Assembly: GCF_002796975.1 (NCBI RefSeq) | Contig: NZ_PEKV01000001.1 | Coordinates: 24,483-87,717 of the forward strand | From: Ferrovibrio sp. | GTDB lineage: Bacteria > Pseudomonadota > Alphaproteobacteria > Ferrovibrionales > Ferrovibrionaceae | Length of the DNA: 63,235 nt | Reading direction: 5' to 3' | Shown: positions 54,959-62,948 of the stretch, one piece after another | How positions within the stretch are numbered: position 1 is the first letter of the stretch | Layout of the letters: every line of letters begins with the position of its first letter | Made by a program: the position numbers and the translations under genes | Notes under the pieces: model-generated | The model's input: only the letters and a program-made list of their open reading frames with translations | Told to the model about the DNA's origin: nothing | Database searches by the model: none

Positions 54959-55474
54959 ATGGGGAAGGCTCGGGCATTGCCGAGGGACAGTCACAATACG
55001 CAGTCAGGCAGCACGGAGGGCATCAGCCCTGCCGGGTCGCGTGAATTGCTGGACTTTATCGCGCTGGTGCTGCTCGCCCTGAAGGAAGAGGTCGAGGATC
55101 TGCAGAAGGCGCAGAATGCCAATGGCCAGGCTTTTGCCGCCAAACTGGTGGAGCTGGGTCGGCAGTTGCCGGACTCGCCGCTGATGGGCGAGGCCATTGC
55201 GCTGATGCAGGGCGACGACCTGCGCAGCCAGCGCCAGCAGCATGTGATCAACGCGCTCCGCTATGTCGAAGACATCATCCGCGACCAGTCCGGACGGGAC
55301 TGGGCGCCGCGCCTGACCGAGCGCGCCGCCGGCTGGGGCGAAGGCCTGATCGCCAGCCAGACGCTGGAGCAGGTTCGCGCGCATTTCCAGCATTACCTGC
55401 TGGGCTCCCCATTTGAAGATGCAGGCCGCAGCGCACCTACAGTCGCAACCAGAAGCGACGTGGAGCTGTTCTAG
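54959..55474 (+). CDS. Uncharacterised helical protein, CheZ-like candidate
   Basis: The 171-residue mostly helical protein has a disordered N-terminus, then SRELLDFIALVLLALKEEVE and a segment GDDLRSQRQQHVINALRYVE. Asp87-x3-Gln91 here resembles the catalytic Asp-x3-Gln of CheZ (QDLTGQ), which dephosphorylates CheY-P; the following helix also matches in kind. This is inference from a short motif. Starts possible: GTG 54857, ATG 54959 (weak ribosome site), TTG 54977 behind GGGGAAGG. It is divergent from the pentapeptide/cheD genes. Confidence 0.6.
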   Translation: MGKARALPRDSHNTQSGSTEGISPAGSRELLDFIALVLLALKEEVEDLQKAQNANGQAFAAKLVELGRQLPDSPLMGEAIALMQGDDLRSQRQQHVINALRYVEDIIRDQSGRDWAPRLTERAAGWGEGLIASQTLEQVRAHFQHYLLGSPFEDAGRSAPTVATRSDVELF

Positions 55475-55583
55475 TCTTTATGCAGATTAGCGTCTATTCG
55501 GTTGCGGCTGTGAAACGGGACGTTTACTTTGCCTGTGTTATTGCAGGGCCATGTTACGGCACTGCGGGAGCTTGAACGCTAGA

Positions 55584-56123
55584 ATGGCCGACAACGACAG
55601 CGCAAAGACGGATGGTGCCGCCAAGCCCTCGAAGGGCGGTGCGGAATTCGTCACCCCGCCCAACTACCTCAAAATGAAGGTTGGCGGCGGCGGCATCGAC
55701 AAGGAAGCCATCAAGGAAGCCGAGATCGCCGTCCAGGTACTCGGCCACAAGATGTATGCGAAATGGGCCGATGACGACCTCGGCCGCATGCGCGCGTCCT
55801 TCGAGGAACTCAAGGCGACCGATCTCGACGCGCCGGACAGCGTCAAGAAGATGCTGCGCATCTGCTGGGACATGAAGGGCCTGGGCGGCACCTTCGGCTA
55901 TCCGCTGGTCACCACGATCACGCATTACCTGAGTAATTATCTCGAACACTGTCTGAATTCGGAAGCCGCGCATGTGAGCGCGGCCGTGGTGTCGCCGCAT
56001 ATCGATGCGCTCTATGTCGTGCTGAGCCAGAAGATCAGCGGCGACGGCGGCGCCATCGGCCGCGAACTGGTGTCGGGCCTGGAAAAAGTGGTGCTCAAGA
56101 CCGGCGCCCGCATCAGCGGCTGA
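55584..56123 (+). CDS. Hpt-like protein lacking the phospho-histidine
   Basis: The 179-residue protein has a helical bundle like an Hpt phosphotransfer domain. The signature normally reading H-D-x-K-G is CWDMKGLGGTFGYPL, so Trp95 stands where the phospho-accepting His belongs (codon TGG at 55866-55868). The following GGTFGYPLVTTI is typical of alphaproteobacterial Hpt relatives. Phosphotransfer is therefore unlikely, and binding of receiver domains without transfer is a possible role. It lies in the rightward accessory block before cheA. Confidence 0.75.
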   Translation: MADNDSAKTDGAAKPSKGGAEFVTPPNYLKMKVGGGGIDKEAIKEAEIAVQVLGHKMYAKWADDDLGRMRASFEELKATDLDAPDSVKKMLRICWDMKGLGGTFGYPLVTTITHYLSNYLEHCLNSEAAHVSAAVVSPHIDALYVVLSQKISGDGGAIGRELVSGLEKVVLKTGARISG

Positions 56124-56258
56124 ACGGCCCCGCTCCGCTATCGCGGTCACCGACCGCGGATTTCCGCGTAACCCCAACGGATTGTGTTGACTCCAGGCTG
56201 AACCCCGTCATCTAGCGGTTCTCCTTGACCCTCCGAGTCGCGCCCAGTAAGGTCAAAC

Positions 56259-56282
56259 CGAATCGGGCAAAGTCCCGATTCG
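56259..56282 (+). promoter_or_regulatory. Perfect 9-bp stem hairpin in the chemotaxis accessory block
   Basis: CGAATCGGG at 56259-56267 pairs exactly with CCCGATTCG at 56274-56282 across a 6-base loop. It ends 36 bp before the GTG start of the next gene. No T-run follows, so it is more likely an mRNA processing or regulatory hairpin, or an operator dyad, than a terminator. The 56124-56318 interval contains no other gene. Confidence 0.45.
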
Positions 56283-56318
56283 CGATGTCAGAGTCTGCCT
56301 TCAGGGATTGGAACACCC

Positions 56319-56798
56319 GTGGATCTCGATCAAGGGTTGTTCGCAGAACACGACCAGGATTACGGCCAGGACAGCGCTTATGGCGATGGGGCCGCCTGTG
56401 GTCATGGGGCGAGCCTCGGCTATGGCGCCGACGATCCGATCATCGATGTCGAGGCCGAGGATATCGAGCCTGCGCCGCGCACGACGACCGTGAGCCGCCT
56501 GCCGCGGATCGGCGACCGCTTCAATACCGAAACCCGCTTCCAGGGCCAGTCGCTTTCGCAACTTGCGGTTCATTCCCTGTGGATCGCCGATTATCTGCGC
56601 CAGCTCGGCGAGACCGAGATGGCGGATGGCGATCTCGACAGCATCAGCCACTGCGCCGACGACCTGGAAAGCGCCATCATCATGATGTTCCAGCTTGCCG
56701 GCGGCACCCGCCTGGAACTGCGCCAGCGCTACCAGGATCTCAAGGTCGCCATGCGCGCGGAGATGCTTTCCACCATCGATCTGGGCCGCAACCAGTAG
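56319..56798 (+). CDS. Uncharacterised chemotaxis-linked protein
   Basis: The 159-residue protein has an unusual N-terminal 55 residues rich in Asp, Gly, Tyr and His (EHDQDYGQDSAYGDGAACGH) followed by acidic sequence, then a helical part ETRFQGQSLSQLAVHSLWIA through DDLESAIIMMFQLAGGTRLE to RYQDLKVAMRAEML. No family is recognised. Start is GTG 56319; the ribosome site (AGGGATTGG) is modest. It lies between the Hpt-like and STAS genes, so a role in signalling is inferred only from position. Confidence 0.55.
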   Translation: MDLDQGLFAEHDQDYGQDSAYGDGAACGHGASLGYGADDPIIDVEAEDIEPAPRTTTVSRLPRIGDRFNTETRFQGQSLSQLAVHSLWIADYLRQLGETEMADGDLDSISHCADDLESAIIMMFQLAGGTRLELRQRYQDLKVAMRAEMLSTIDLGRNQ

Positions 56799-56986
56799 CT
56801 TCGCAATCTCTTGGGCAATCCCCTTGGGTGAGCCGAAGTACCGGTAGGCACGTGGTTTTTTAATAACCCCTGAAGCATCCCTCTTCCGTCGCGCCGGGCC
56901 GTCGGTTAGGCTCGCCCTGATAAAGGTTTACGGCTGCAGATATGGGAGCAGCCAGCGCCCGCTCCGCGGGTGCTGTGGGGGAGTTG

Positions 56987-57301
56987 ATGGAACCGTTCAC
57001 GGTTACGAAAACCGACGATGCGACCCAGCTCGGCCTGGTGGCCAGCATGGATCTGCGTGCGGCCGAACCGCTGCTGCACAGCCTGCACGAGATGATGGCG
57101 CAGGGCGGCAAGGTGGTGATCGACGCCTCGCCCGTCGAGCGGCTCTCGACCCCCTGCGTCCAGATCCTGCTGTCGGCTGCCCAGCATATGGAGCAGCATG
57201 GCATCCCCTTCGTCGTGAAATCGCCCAGCGATGCCTTCGTGAGCGCCTTCGACGACCTGGGCCTCTTCTCGTTTCTCATGAAATGGCCGGTACAGACATG
57301 A
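56987..57301 (+). CDS. STAS-domain protein
   Basis: The 104-residue protein is a single STAS domain (anti-sigma-factor-antagonist fold): GLVASMDLRAAEPLLHSL, KVVIDASPVERLSTPCVQIL and HGIPFVVKSPSDAFVSAFDD. The phospho-Ser/Thr position corresponds to Ser-Thr in RLSTPCVQ. Such STAS proteins often precede cheY-cheA in alphaproteobacteria, but their role there is not settled. The ATG at 56987 follows GGGGGAGTTG. Its stop overlaps the cheY start (ATGA), so it is translated with cheY. Confidence 0.85.
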   Translation: MEPFTVTKTDDATQLGLVASMDLRAAEPLLHSLHEMMAQGGKVVIDASPVERLSTPCVQILLSAAQHMEQHGIPFVVKSPSDAFVSAFDDLGLFSFLMKWPVQT

Positions 57302-57663
57302 CCAAGCGTGTTCTCACTGTCGACGACTCGAAGACCATGCTGCAGATGCTGCAATTCGCGCTGAAGCAGGGCGGTTTCGAAGTCATTCAGGGCGAGAATG
57401 GTCAGGAAGGTCTCGACCTGCTGGAAGCCAATACCGTCGACGTCATCATCACCGACATCAACATGCCGGTGATGGACGGCATCACCTTCATCAAGGAACT
57501 GCGCAAGAAGCCGAAGAACAAGGCGACGCCGGTCCTGATTCTTACCACCGAAAGCAGCCAGTCCAAGAAGGAAGAGGGTCGCAGCGCGGGAGCCACCGGC
57601 TGGATCGTCAAGCCGTTCGATCCGGGCAAGCTGCTTGAGGTGATCCGCAAGGTCAGCCCGTAA
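57298..57663 (+). CDS. cheY: Chemotaxis response regulator CheY
   Basis: The 121-residue single receiver domain has the full set: acidic pair in LTVDDSKTM, phospho-acceptor Asp53 in IITDINMPVMDG, Thr in LILTTESS and the Lys in IVKPFDP. It has no output domain. It starts in the STAS stop codon and precedes cheA by 45 bp, so it is the likely CheA target controlling the flagellar motor or feeding back as a phosphate sink. Confidence 0.93.
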   Translation: MTKRVLTVDDSKTMLQMLQFALKQGGFEVIQGENGQEGLDLLEANTVDVIITDINMPVMDGITFIKELRKKPKNKATPVLILTTESSQSKKEEGRSAGATGWIVKPFDPGKLLEVIRKVSP

Positions 57664-57708
57664 CGGGCCGACGGAACGGCGACGCGGAGCAGAAGCAGGA
57701 CGCGCCCC

Positions 57709-59937
57709 ATGGATGATCTAGCCCAGTTCAAACAGACTTTCTTCTCCGAGTGCGAGGAGCTGCTCGGCGACCTGGAAGGTCATCTGATGGCGCTTCAGGC
57801 GGGCGAAGGCGACAACGGCACGCTGAATGCCGTGTTCCGCGCCATCCACTCGATCAAGGGCGGCGCCGGCGCTTTCGGCTTCGAACGCCTGGTCGCTTTC
57901 GCGCATATCTTCGAAACCGTGCTCGATCTGATGCGCGACGGCCGGCTGGAACCGACACCGGACTCCGTGCTGCTGGTGCTGCATTGCGCCGACATCCTGT
58001 CCGACCTGGTGAAGGCGGCGCAGAACGGCACCGAACTTTCGCCCGGACATGAAAACGACGGCCGCAAGTCGCTGATCGACCTTGCCGCCAGCATCGGCGT
58101 CGACGCCGATCCCAACGCCGCCGATGCCGCCCTTGCCGCACTGGATGCCCAGCTGGCCGGCGGCGGCGGCCTGGATGACGAGCCCGAGCCGGTGGTGGCC
58201 GCTGCGCCGGAACCGGAACCGGAAGCTGCACCGGTCGCACCCGCCAAGGCACCGCTGCTGAAATATGTGGTGAAATTCGAACCGCGCGATGCGCTGTACC
58301 AGCGCGCCAACGAGCCGCTGATCCTGATCCGCGAACTGCGCGAACTCGGCGGCTTCCTCGCCAAGGCCGATGCCGAGGCAGTCCCGTCGCTGGACCAGAT
58401 CCAGCCTGAAGGGGCCTATATCAAGTGGGAATTCGAAATCGAGACCGACCGCGGCGAACAGGCGATCCGCGACGTTTTCGAATTCGTGCTCGACGACTGC
58501 CTGCTCGAAGTGACCTGCCTGAACCCGCCTGCCCCAACTGCGGCAGCGAAACCGGCAGCTGAACCCCCGAAGGCTGCGGCAGCCGAAGCGCCGAAGGCCG
58601 AGGCTCCCAAGGCGGAAGCCGCGCCTGCCGTTGCACCGGCTGCAGCTCCGAAAACGGAAGCGCCGAAGCCTGCCGCTGCTGCGCCCAAGGCGGAAGCTGG
58701 CGGCGGTGGCGGTGGCGAAACCAAGGCCGCACGTTCGATCCGCGTCGATCTCGACCGCGTCGACAAGCTGGTCAACATGGTCGGCGAGCTGGTGATCACG
58801 CACGCCATGATCGCGCAGCAGACCGAGCATCTGCACGCCGACCAGCATCCCGAACTTGCCAACGGCCTGGCCGAACTGTCGCATCACATCCGCGATCTGC
58901 AGGAAAGTGTGATGGCGATGCGCGCCCAGCCGGTGAAGAGCGTGTTCGCTCGCCTGCCGCGCCTGGTGCGCGAACTGGCGATGATGACCAACAAGAAGAT
59001 CCGCCTCGACATGAGCGGCGAGAACACCGAGATCGACAAGACGGTGATCGAGCAGCTTGGCGATCCGCTCACCCACATGATCCGCAATTCCTGCGATCAT
59101 GGCATCGAAACGCCGGACGACCGCACCGCCGCGGGCAAGCCGCCGGAAGGCGTGATCCATGTCTCGGCCGACCAGCGCGGCGGCCGCATCGTGATCGAGA
59201 TTACCGACGACGGCCGCGGCATCAACCGCGAAAAGGTGATGAAGAAGGCGATCGAGAAGAAGTTGGTCGCCCCCGATGCCGTGCTGAGCAACGAGGAAAT
59301 CGACAACCTGATCTTCCTGCCCGGCTTCTCGACGGCGGATACGGTGTCGAACATTTCCGGCCGCGGCGTCGGCATGGACGTGGTGCGCCAGAACATCCAG
59401 TCGCTCGGCGGCCGCGTGCATATCCAGTCGCGTCCCGGCCAGGGATCGAGCTTCATCCTGACCCTGCCGCTCACGCTGGCGGTGCTGGACGGCATGGTGC
59501 TCAAGGTCGGCGTGCAGTCGTACATCCTGCCGCTCGCCAACATCGTGGAGAGCCTGCGTCCCGAGAAGGACCAGATCAACGTGGTGGCCAACCAGAGCGA
59601 GCTGCTGCGCATCCGCGGCGAATACGTGCCGCTGGTCTACCTGCATCGCATCTTCAAGGTGCCGAAAGGCATCGACGACCCGACCAAGGCACTGGTCATC
59701 ATCGTCGAGATGGAAGACAGCTCGAAGATGGGCCTGGTGGTGGACGAAATCATCGGCCAGCAGCAGGTGGTTATCAAAAGCCTGGAAGAGAATTTCGACC
59801 CGATCCGCGGCGTCGGCGCCGCCACCATCCTTGGCAACGGCCGCGTGTCGCTCATTCTCGACGTCGCCGGTATCAAGCACATCGCCGAACATGAAAGCCA
59901 GCAGCGCCCGCCGCGGCTGGCCGCACCGGCAGCGTAA
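57709..59937 (+). CDS. cheA: Chemotaxis histidine kinase CheA
   Basis: The 742-residue kinase has P1 with His47 in RAIHSIKGGAGAFGF, a P2-like domain at about 180-270, an Ala/Pro/Lys-rich linker at about 275-340, dimerisation P3 (RVDKLVNMVGELVITHAMIA), the ATPase P4 (MIRNSCDHGIE, DDGRGI, GRGVGMDVVRQNI), and the SH3-like P5 (LDGMVLKVGVQSYILPLANI). It phosphorylates CheY and CheB and binds CheW at receptors. Start ATG 57709 lies 45 bp after cheY. It appears complete and functional, and it is followed by cheW 18 bp later. Confidence 0.96.
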   Translation: MDDLAQFKQTFFSECEELLGDLEGHLMALQAGEGDNGTLNAVFRAIHSIKGGAGAFGFERLVAFAHIFETVLDLMRDGRLEPTPDSVLLVLHCADILSDLVKAAQNGTELSPGHENDGRKSLIDLAASIGVDADPNAADAALAALDAQLAGGGGLDDEPEPVVAAAPEPEPEAAPVAPAKAPLLKYVVKFEPRDALYQRANEPLILIRELRELGGFLAKADAEAVPSLDQIQPEGAYIKWEFEIETDRGEQAIRDVFEFVLDDCLLEVTCLNPPAPTAAAKPAAEPPKAAAAEAPKAEAPKAEAAPAVAPAAAPKTEAPKPAAAAPKAEAGGGGGGETKAARSIRVDLDRVDKLVNMVGELVITHAMIAQQTEHLHADQHPELANGLAELSHHIRDLQESVMAMRAQPVKSVFARLPRLVRELAMMTNKKIRLDMSGENTEIDKTVIEQLGDPLTHMIRNSCDHGIETPDDRTAAGKPPEGVIHVSADQRGGRIVIEITDDGRGINREKVMKKAIEKKLVAPDAVLSNEEIDNLIFLPGFSTADTVSNISGRGVGMDVVRQNIQSLGGRVHIQSRPGQGSSFILTLPLTLAVLDGMVLKVGVQSYILPLANIVESLRPEKDQINVVANQSELLRIRGEYVPLVYLHRIFKVPKGIDDPTKALVIIVEMEDSSKMGLVVDEIIGQQQVVIKSLEENFDPIRGVGAATILGNGRVSLILDVAGIKHIAEHESQQRPPRLAAPAA

Positions 59938-59955
59938 CGCAGGAGAGCGCGCTTT

Positions 59956-60477
59956 ATGGCAACCGCAGCAGAACAGGCCGCCCGCTCCACCCGCACGGTA
60001 CAGCTGGTATCCTTCACGGTCGGCAACGAGGAATACGGCGTCGATATCATGGCGGTGCGCGAAATCCGCGCCTGGTCGGAAACCACGCCGCTGCCGAACA
60101 CGCCCGAAGTGGTGCGTGGCGTGATCAACATGCGCGGCGCCATCGTGCCGATCTTCGACCTGCGTGCCCGCTTCGGCATGCCGCGCACGGAGCCGACCAA
60201 ATACAATGTCGTCATCATCGTCTCGGTCTCGGCGCGTATCGTCGGCATCCTGGTCGACGCGGTGTCGGACATCATCACGATCAACGAAGATGAAATCCGC
60301 CCGATGCCGGACATGGAACAGGTCAGCGGCCTGGGCTTCATGGAAGGCCTGATCACCGTCGGCGACCGTATGGTCGGCCTGATCGGCCTGGAGCGCATGT
60401 TCTCCGGCCGTATGCTCGAAGCCGCCGACTCCACCGGCAAGCCGCTGCTGGCCGGCCCGAACGAGGCGGCAGCCTGA
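59956..60477 (+). CDS. cheW: Chemotaxis coupling protein CheW
   Basis: The 173-residue protein is a CheW SH3-like domain: LVSFTVGNEEYGVDIMAVRE, TPEVVRGVINMRGAIVPIFD and VSDIITINEDEIRPMPDM. It bridges chemoreceptors and CheA P5. Start ATG 59956 follows GCAGGAGAGCGCGCTTT. It lies 18 bp after cheA and 12 bp before cheR, in the middle of the operon. Confidence 0.95.
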   Translation: MATAAEQAARSTRTVQLVSFTVGNEEYGVDIMAVREIRAWSETTPLPNTPEVVRGVINMRGAIVPIFDLRARFGMPRTEPTKYNVVIIVSVSARIVGILVDAVSDIITINEDEIRPMPDMEQVSGLGFMEGLITVGDRMVGLIGLERMFSGRMLEAADSTGKPLLAGPNEAAA

Positions 60478-60489
60478 TTCCTGAGTCCC

Positions 60490-61353
60490 ATGGCAAACCG
60501 CACCGTCGCCGATAGCCCGACCGCCGAGGATCGCGAATTCGCCTTCTCGACGAGCGACTATGATTATCTGCGTGCGATGCTGAAGGAAAAGACCGGCATC
60601 GAACTGGGCCCGACCAAGCACAACATGGTCTATGCCCGCCTAGCCAAGCGGCTGCGTAAATTAGGCATGAGCGGCTTCCGCGAATATATCGAATTCATCG
60701 GTTCGGATGCCGGCAGCGGCGAGTTGGGCACCACGCTGAACGCGCTGACCACCAACCTGACCAAGTTCTTCCGCGAGAACCATCATTTCGAGCATCTTGC
60801 CACCACTGCGCTGCAGGAAATCCGCGCACGCGCCGTCAGCCAGGGGCGCCGCCTGCGCATCTGGTCGGCCGGCTGCTCGTCTGGCGAAGAGCCCTACTCA
60901 ACTGCGATCACGCTGCTGCGCTCGATGCCCGACATCAAGCAGTGGGATGCGAAAATCCTCGCCACCGACATCGACACCGAGATGGTGCGGCGCGGCAACG
61001 AAGGCATCTATCCGGCCGCCGCGCTGGAAGGCATGCCGGCCGACATTTCGCGCAAGTATTTCGAGCCGTATGGCGACGACAAGGTGCGGATGGTCGAAGA
61101 GGCCCGCAACCTGATCAGCTTCAAGCATCTCAACCTGGTCGGCAACTGGCCGATGAAGGGCCCGTTCGACGTCATCTTCTGCCGCAATGTCGTGATCTAT
61201 TTCGACAAGGACACGCAGCGCGTGCTGTTCGACCGCTACGCCAACCTGCTGGCGCCAGGCGGCTTCCTCTATATCGGCCATTCGGAGAACCTGTTCGGCA
61301 TCACCGAGCGGTTCAAGCTGCTGGGCCGCAATATCCACCGCAAGATCGCGTAG
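60490..61353 (+). CDS. cheR: Chemotaxis receptor methyltransferase CheR
   Basis: The 287-residue SAM-dependent enzyme methylates glutamates of chemoreceptors. It has the N-terminal helical domain (EKTGIELGPTKHNMVYARLA), TTNLTKFFREN, and the methyltransferase motifs RIWSAGCSSGEEPYSTAI, KILATDIDTEMV, DVIFCRNVVIYFDK and LYIGHSENL. The C-terminal pentapeptide tether of some receptors is not encoded here. It lies between cheW and cheB in the usual order. Confidence 0.95.
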   Translation: MANRTVADSPTAEDREFAFSTSDYDYLRAMLKEKTGIELGPTKHNMVYARLAKRLRKLGMSGFREYIEFIGSDAGSGELGTTLNALTTNLTKFFRENHHFEHLATTALQEIRARAVSQGRRLRIWSAGCSSGEEPYSTAITLLRSMPDIKQWDAKILATDIDTEMVRRGNEGIYPAAALEGMPADISRKYFEPYGDDKVRMVEEARNLISFKHLNLVGNWPMKGPFDVIFCRNVVIYFDKDTQRVLFDRYANLLAPGGFLYIGHSENLFGITERFKLLGRNIHRKIA

Positions 61354-61376
61354 TCATCCAGGCGTCGGAGCAGCCA

Positions 61377-62429
61377 GTGGCCGGCAAGAAGATCAAGGTT
61401 CTCATCGTCGACGACAGTGCGCTGATCCGCCAGCTGCTGACCGCGGCCCTGTCGAGCGACCCGGAGATCGACGTGGTGGGCGCCGCGCCCGATCCGCTGG
61501 TCGCCCGCACGATGATCAAGGAACTGAACCCTGATGTTCTGACCCTGGATATCGAGATGCCGAATATGGACGGCATCTCCTTCCTGGAAAAGATCATGCG
61601 GTTGCGGCCGATGCCGGTGGTGATGGTGTCGACCCTGACGCAGAAGGGCGCCAATATCACGATGCAGGCGCTCGAAATGGGCGCCGTCGATTTCGTGCCC
61701 AAGCCGACGCTCGACATCAAGCACGCCCTGGAAGAGATCAAAATCGACCTGATCGCCAAGGTGAAGACCGCCTCCACCGCCCGCGTGGTGGCGCGCAACC
61801 GGCCGGTCGAAGGTGCCACACCCAAGCGGCTGACTCCCGGCCCCGGCTTCAACTCGACCGACATCATCGTGGCGATCGGCTCGTCCACCGGCGGCGTCGA
61901 GGCGCTGAAGGAAGTGATCACCATCCTGCCGCCGGACAGCCCGCCGGTGCTGATCACCCAGCATATGCCGCCGCGTTTCACCGGCAGTTTCGCCGCCCGG
62001 CTGGATTCGCTGTCGGCCGTCACCGTCACCGAGGCCAAGGACAATGTCCGCATCTTCCCGGGCCATGTCTACATCGCCCCCGGGGACTACCATCTGACGC
62101 TGCATCGCTCGGGCGGCCACTACTACACCAAGATCAACCACGATCCGCCGGTCTCGGGCCATCGTCCTTCCGTGGACGTGCTGTTCAATTCGGTCGCCGA
62201 GCATGCCGGCCACAACGCCATCGGCGTGATCCTGACCGGCATGGGGAAGGACGGCGCGGTGGGCCTGAAGAAGATGCTGGAGGTCGGCGCCCAGACCATC
62301 GGGCAGGACGAGTCGACCAGCCTGGTTTACGGCATGCCCAAGGCCGCCAAGCTGATGGGGGCGGTGCAAGCGGAAGTAGGCATCGGCCAGGTCGCGGCCG
62401 AGATTCTCAACCGCTGCAAACAGCGTTGA
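61377..62429 (+). CDS. cheB: Chemotaxis receptor methylesterase/response regulator CheB
   Basis: The 350-residue protein joins a receiver domain (IVDDSALIR, Asp58 in LTLDIEMPNMDG, LGWKM-type switch replaced by ALEMGAVDFVPKP) to a C-terminal methylesterase. That part carries catalytic Ser170 in AIGSSTGGVEAL, the His in LITQHMPPRF and the Asp in GMGKDGAVGL. CheA-P activates it to demethylate receptors. I chose GTG 61377 behind CGGAGCAGCCA; conserved sequence starts there. It ends the cheYAWRB block, followed by a second cheY. Confidence 0.94.
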   Translation: MAGKKIKVLIVDDSALIRQLLTAALSSDPEIDVVGAAPDPLVARTMIKELNPDVLTLDIEMPNMDGISFLEKIMRLRPMPVVMVSTLTQKGANITMQALEMGAVDFVPKPTLDIKHALEEIKIDLIAKVKTASTARVVARNRPVEGATPKRLTPGPGFNSTDIIVAIGSSTGGVEALKEVITILPPDSPPVLITQHMPPRFTGSFAARLDSLSAVTVTEAKDNVRIFPGHVYIAPGDYHLTLHRSGGHYYTKINHDPPVSGHRPSVDVLFNSVAEHAGHNAIGVILTGMGKDGAVGLKKMLEVGAQTIGQDESTSLVYGMPKAAKLMGAVQAEVGIGQVAAEILNRCKQR

Positions 62430-62532
62430 GGAACCTTGTTTTTTACGATAAAAACCACGATCTTAAGCCTTGGTTTCAATGCCGCCGGCCAGGATGGCCG
62501 CGGTTGGTTGCGTTGAGGGAAGAGCGAGCGAT

Positions 62533-62925
62533 ATGCCATCGGCCAGCACTCTCCGAGTTTTGATTGTCGACGATCAGATGAGCATGCGCGGCATTGCGCG
62601 TTACTGCTTGCAGGAAATCGGCATCAAGAACGTTGTCGAAGCGAAGAGCGGGGCGGAAGCCCTGGTCGCGATCGGCTCCAACAAGTTCGACCTGATCATT
62701 TCCGACTGGAACATGGACGGGATGGATGGTTTGACTCTGCTCAAGACCATCCGCAGCAATCCGCTGACCAAGCGCATGCCCTTCATCATGGCGACCGGCC
62801 AGCGCGACACCGAAATGGTGAAGACCGCCATTCAGGCCGGCGTGAACAATTACATGGTCAAGCCGTTCAACGCGGCGACCATGAAGCAGAAGATCGAGGC
62901 CGTGCTGGGCAAGCTCGGCGCGTGA
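62533..62925 (+). CDS. Second CheY-like response regulator
   Basis: The 130-residue single receiver domain has the acidic pair in LIVDDQMSM, Asp58 in IISDWNMDGMDGL, Thr in IMATGQ and Lys in YMVKPF. It resembles the atypical receiver at 52.2 kb except that it keeps the phospho-Asp, so they may be paralogues. Several alphaproteobacteria use two or more CheYs, some as phosphate sinks; which this is cannot be told. Start ATG 62533, 103 bp after cheB. Confidence 0.92.
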   Translation: MPSASTLRVLIVDDQMSMRGIARYCLQEIGIKNVVEAKSGAEALVAIGSNKFDLIISDWNMDGMDGLTLLKTIRSNPLTKRMPFIMATGQRDTEMVKTAIQAGVNNYMVKPFNAATMKQKIEAVLGKLGA

Positions 62926-62948
62926 ACGGCTGACGCGGCGCAGCAATC

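Noticed and set aside
56124..56318. A short gene in the gap before the uncharacterised chemotaxis protein
   Set aside because: Only a hairpin at 56259-56282 is evident; no frame with a ribosome site and plausible product was found.
57718..60621. Long open frame on the minus strand opposite cheA and cheW (about 970 codons)
   Set aside because: His/Asp/Arg-rich shadow of GC-rich coding sequence; the plus strand encodes well-conserved CheA and CheW.
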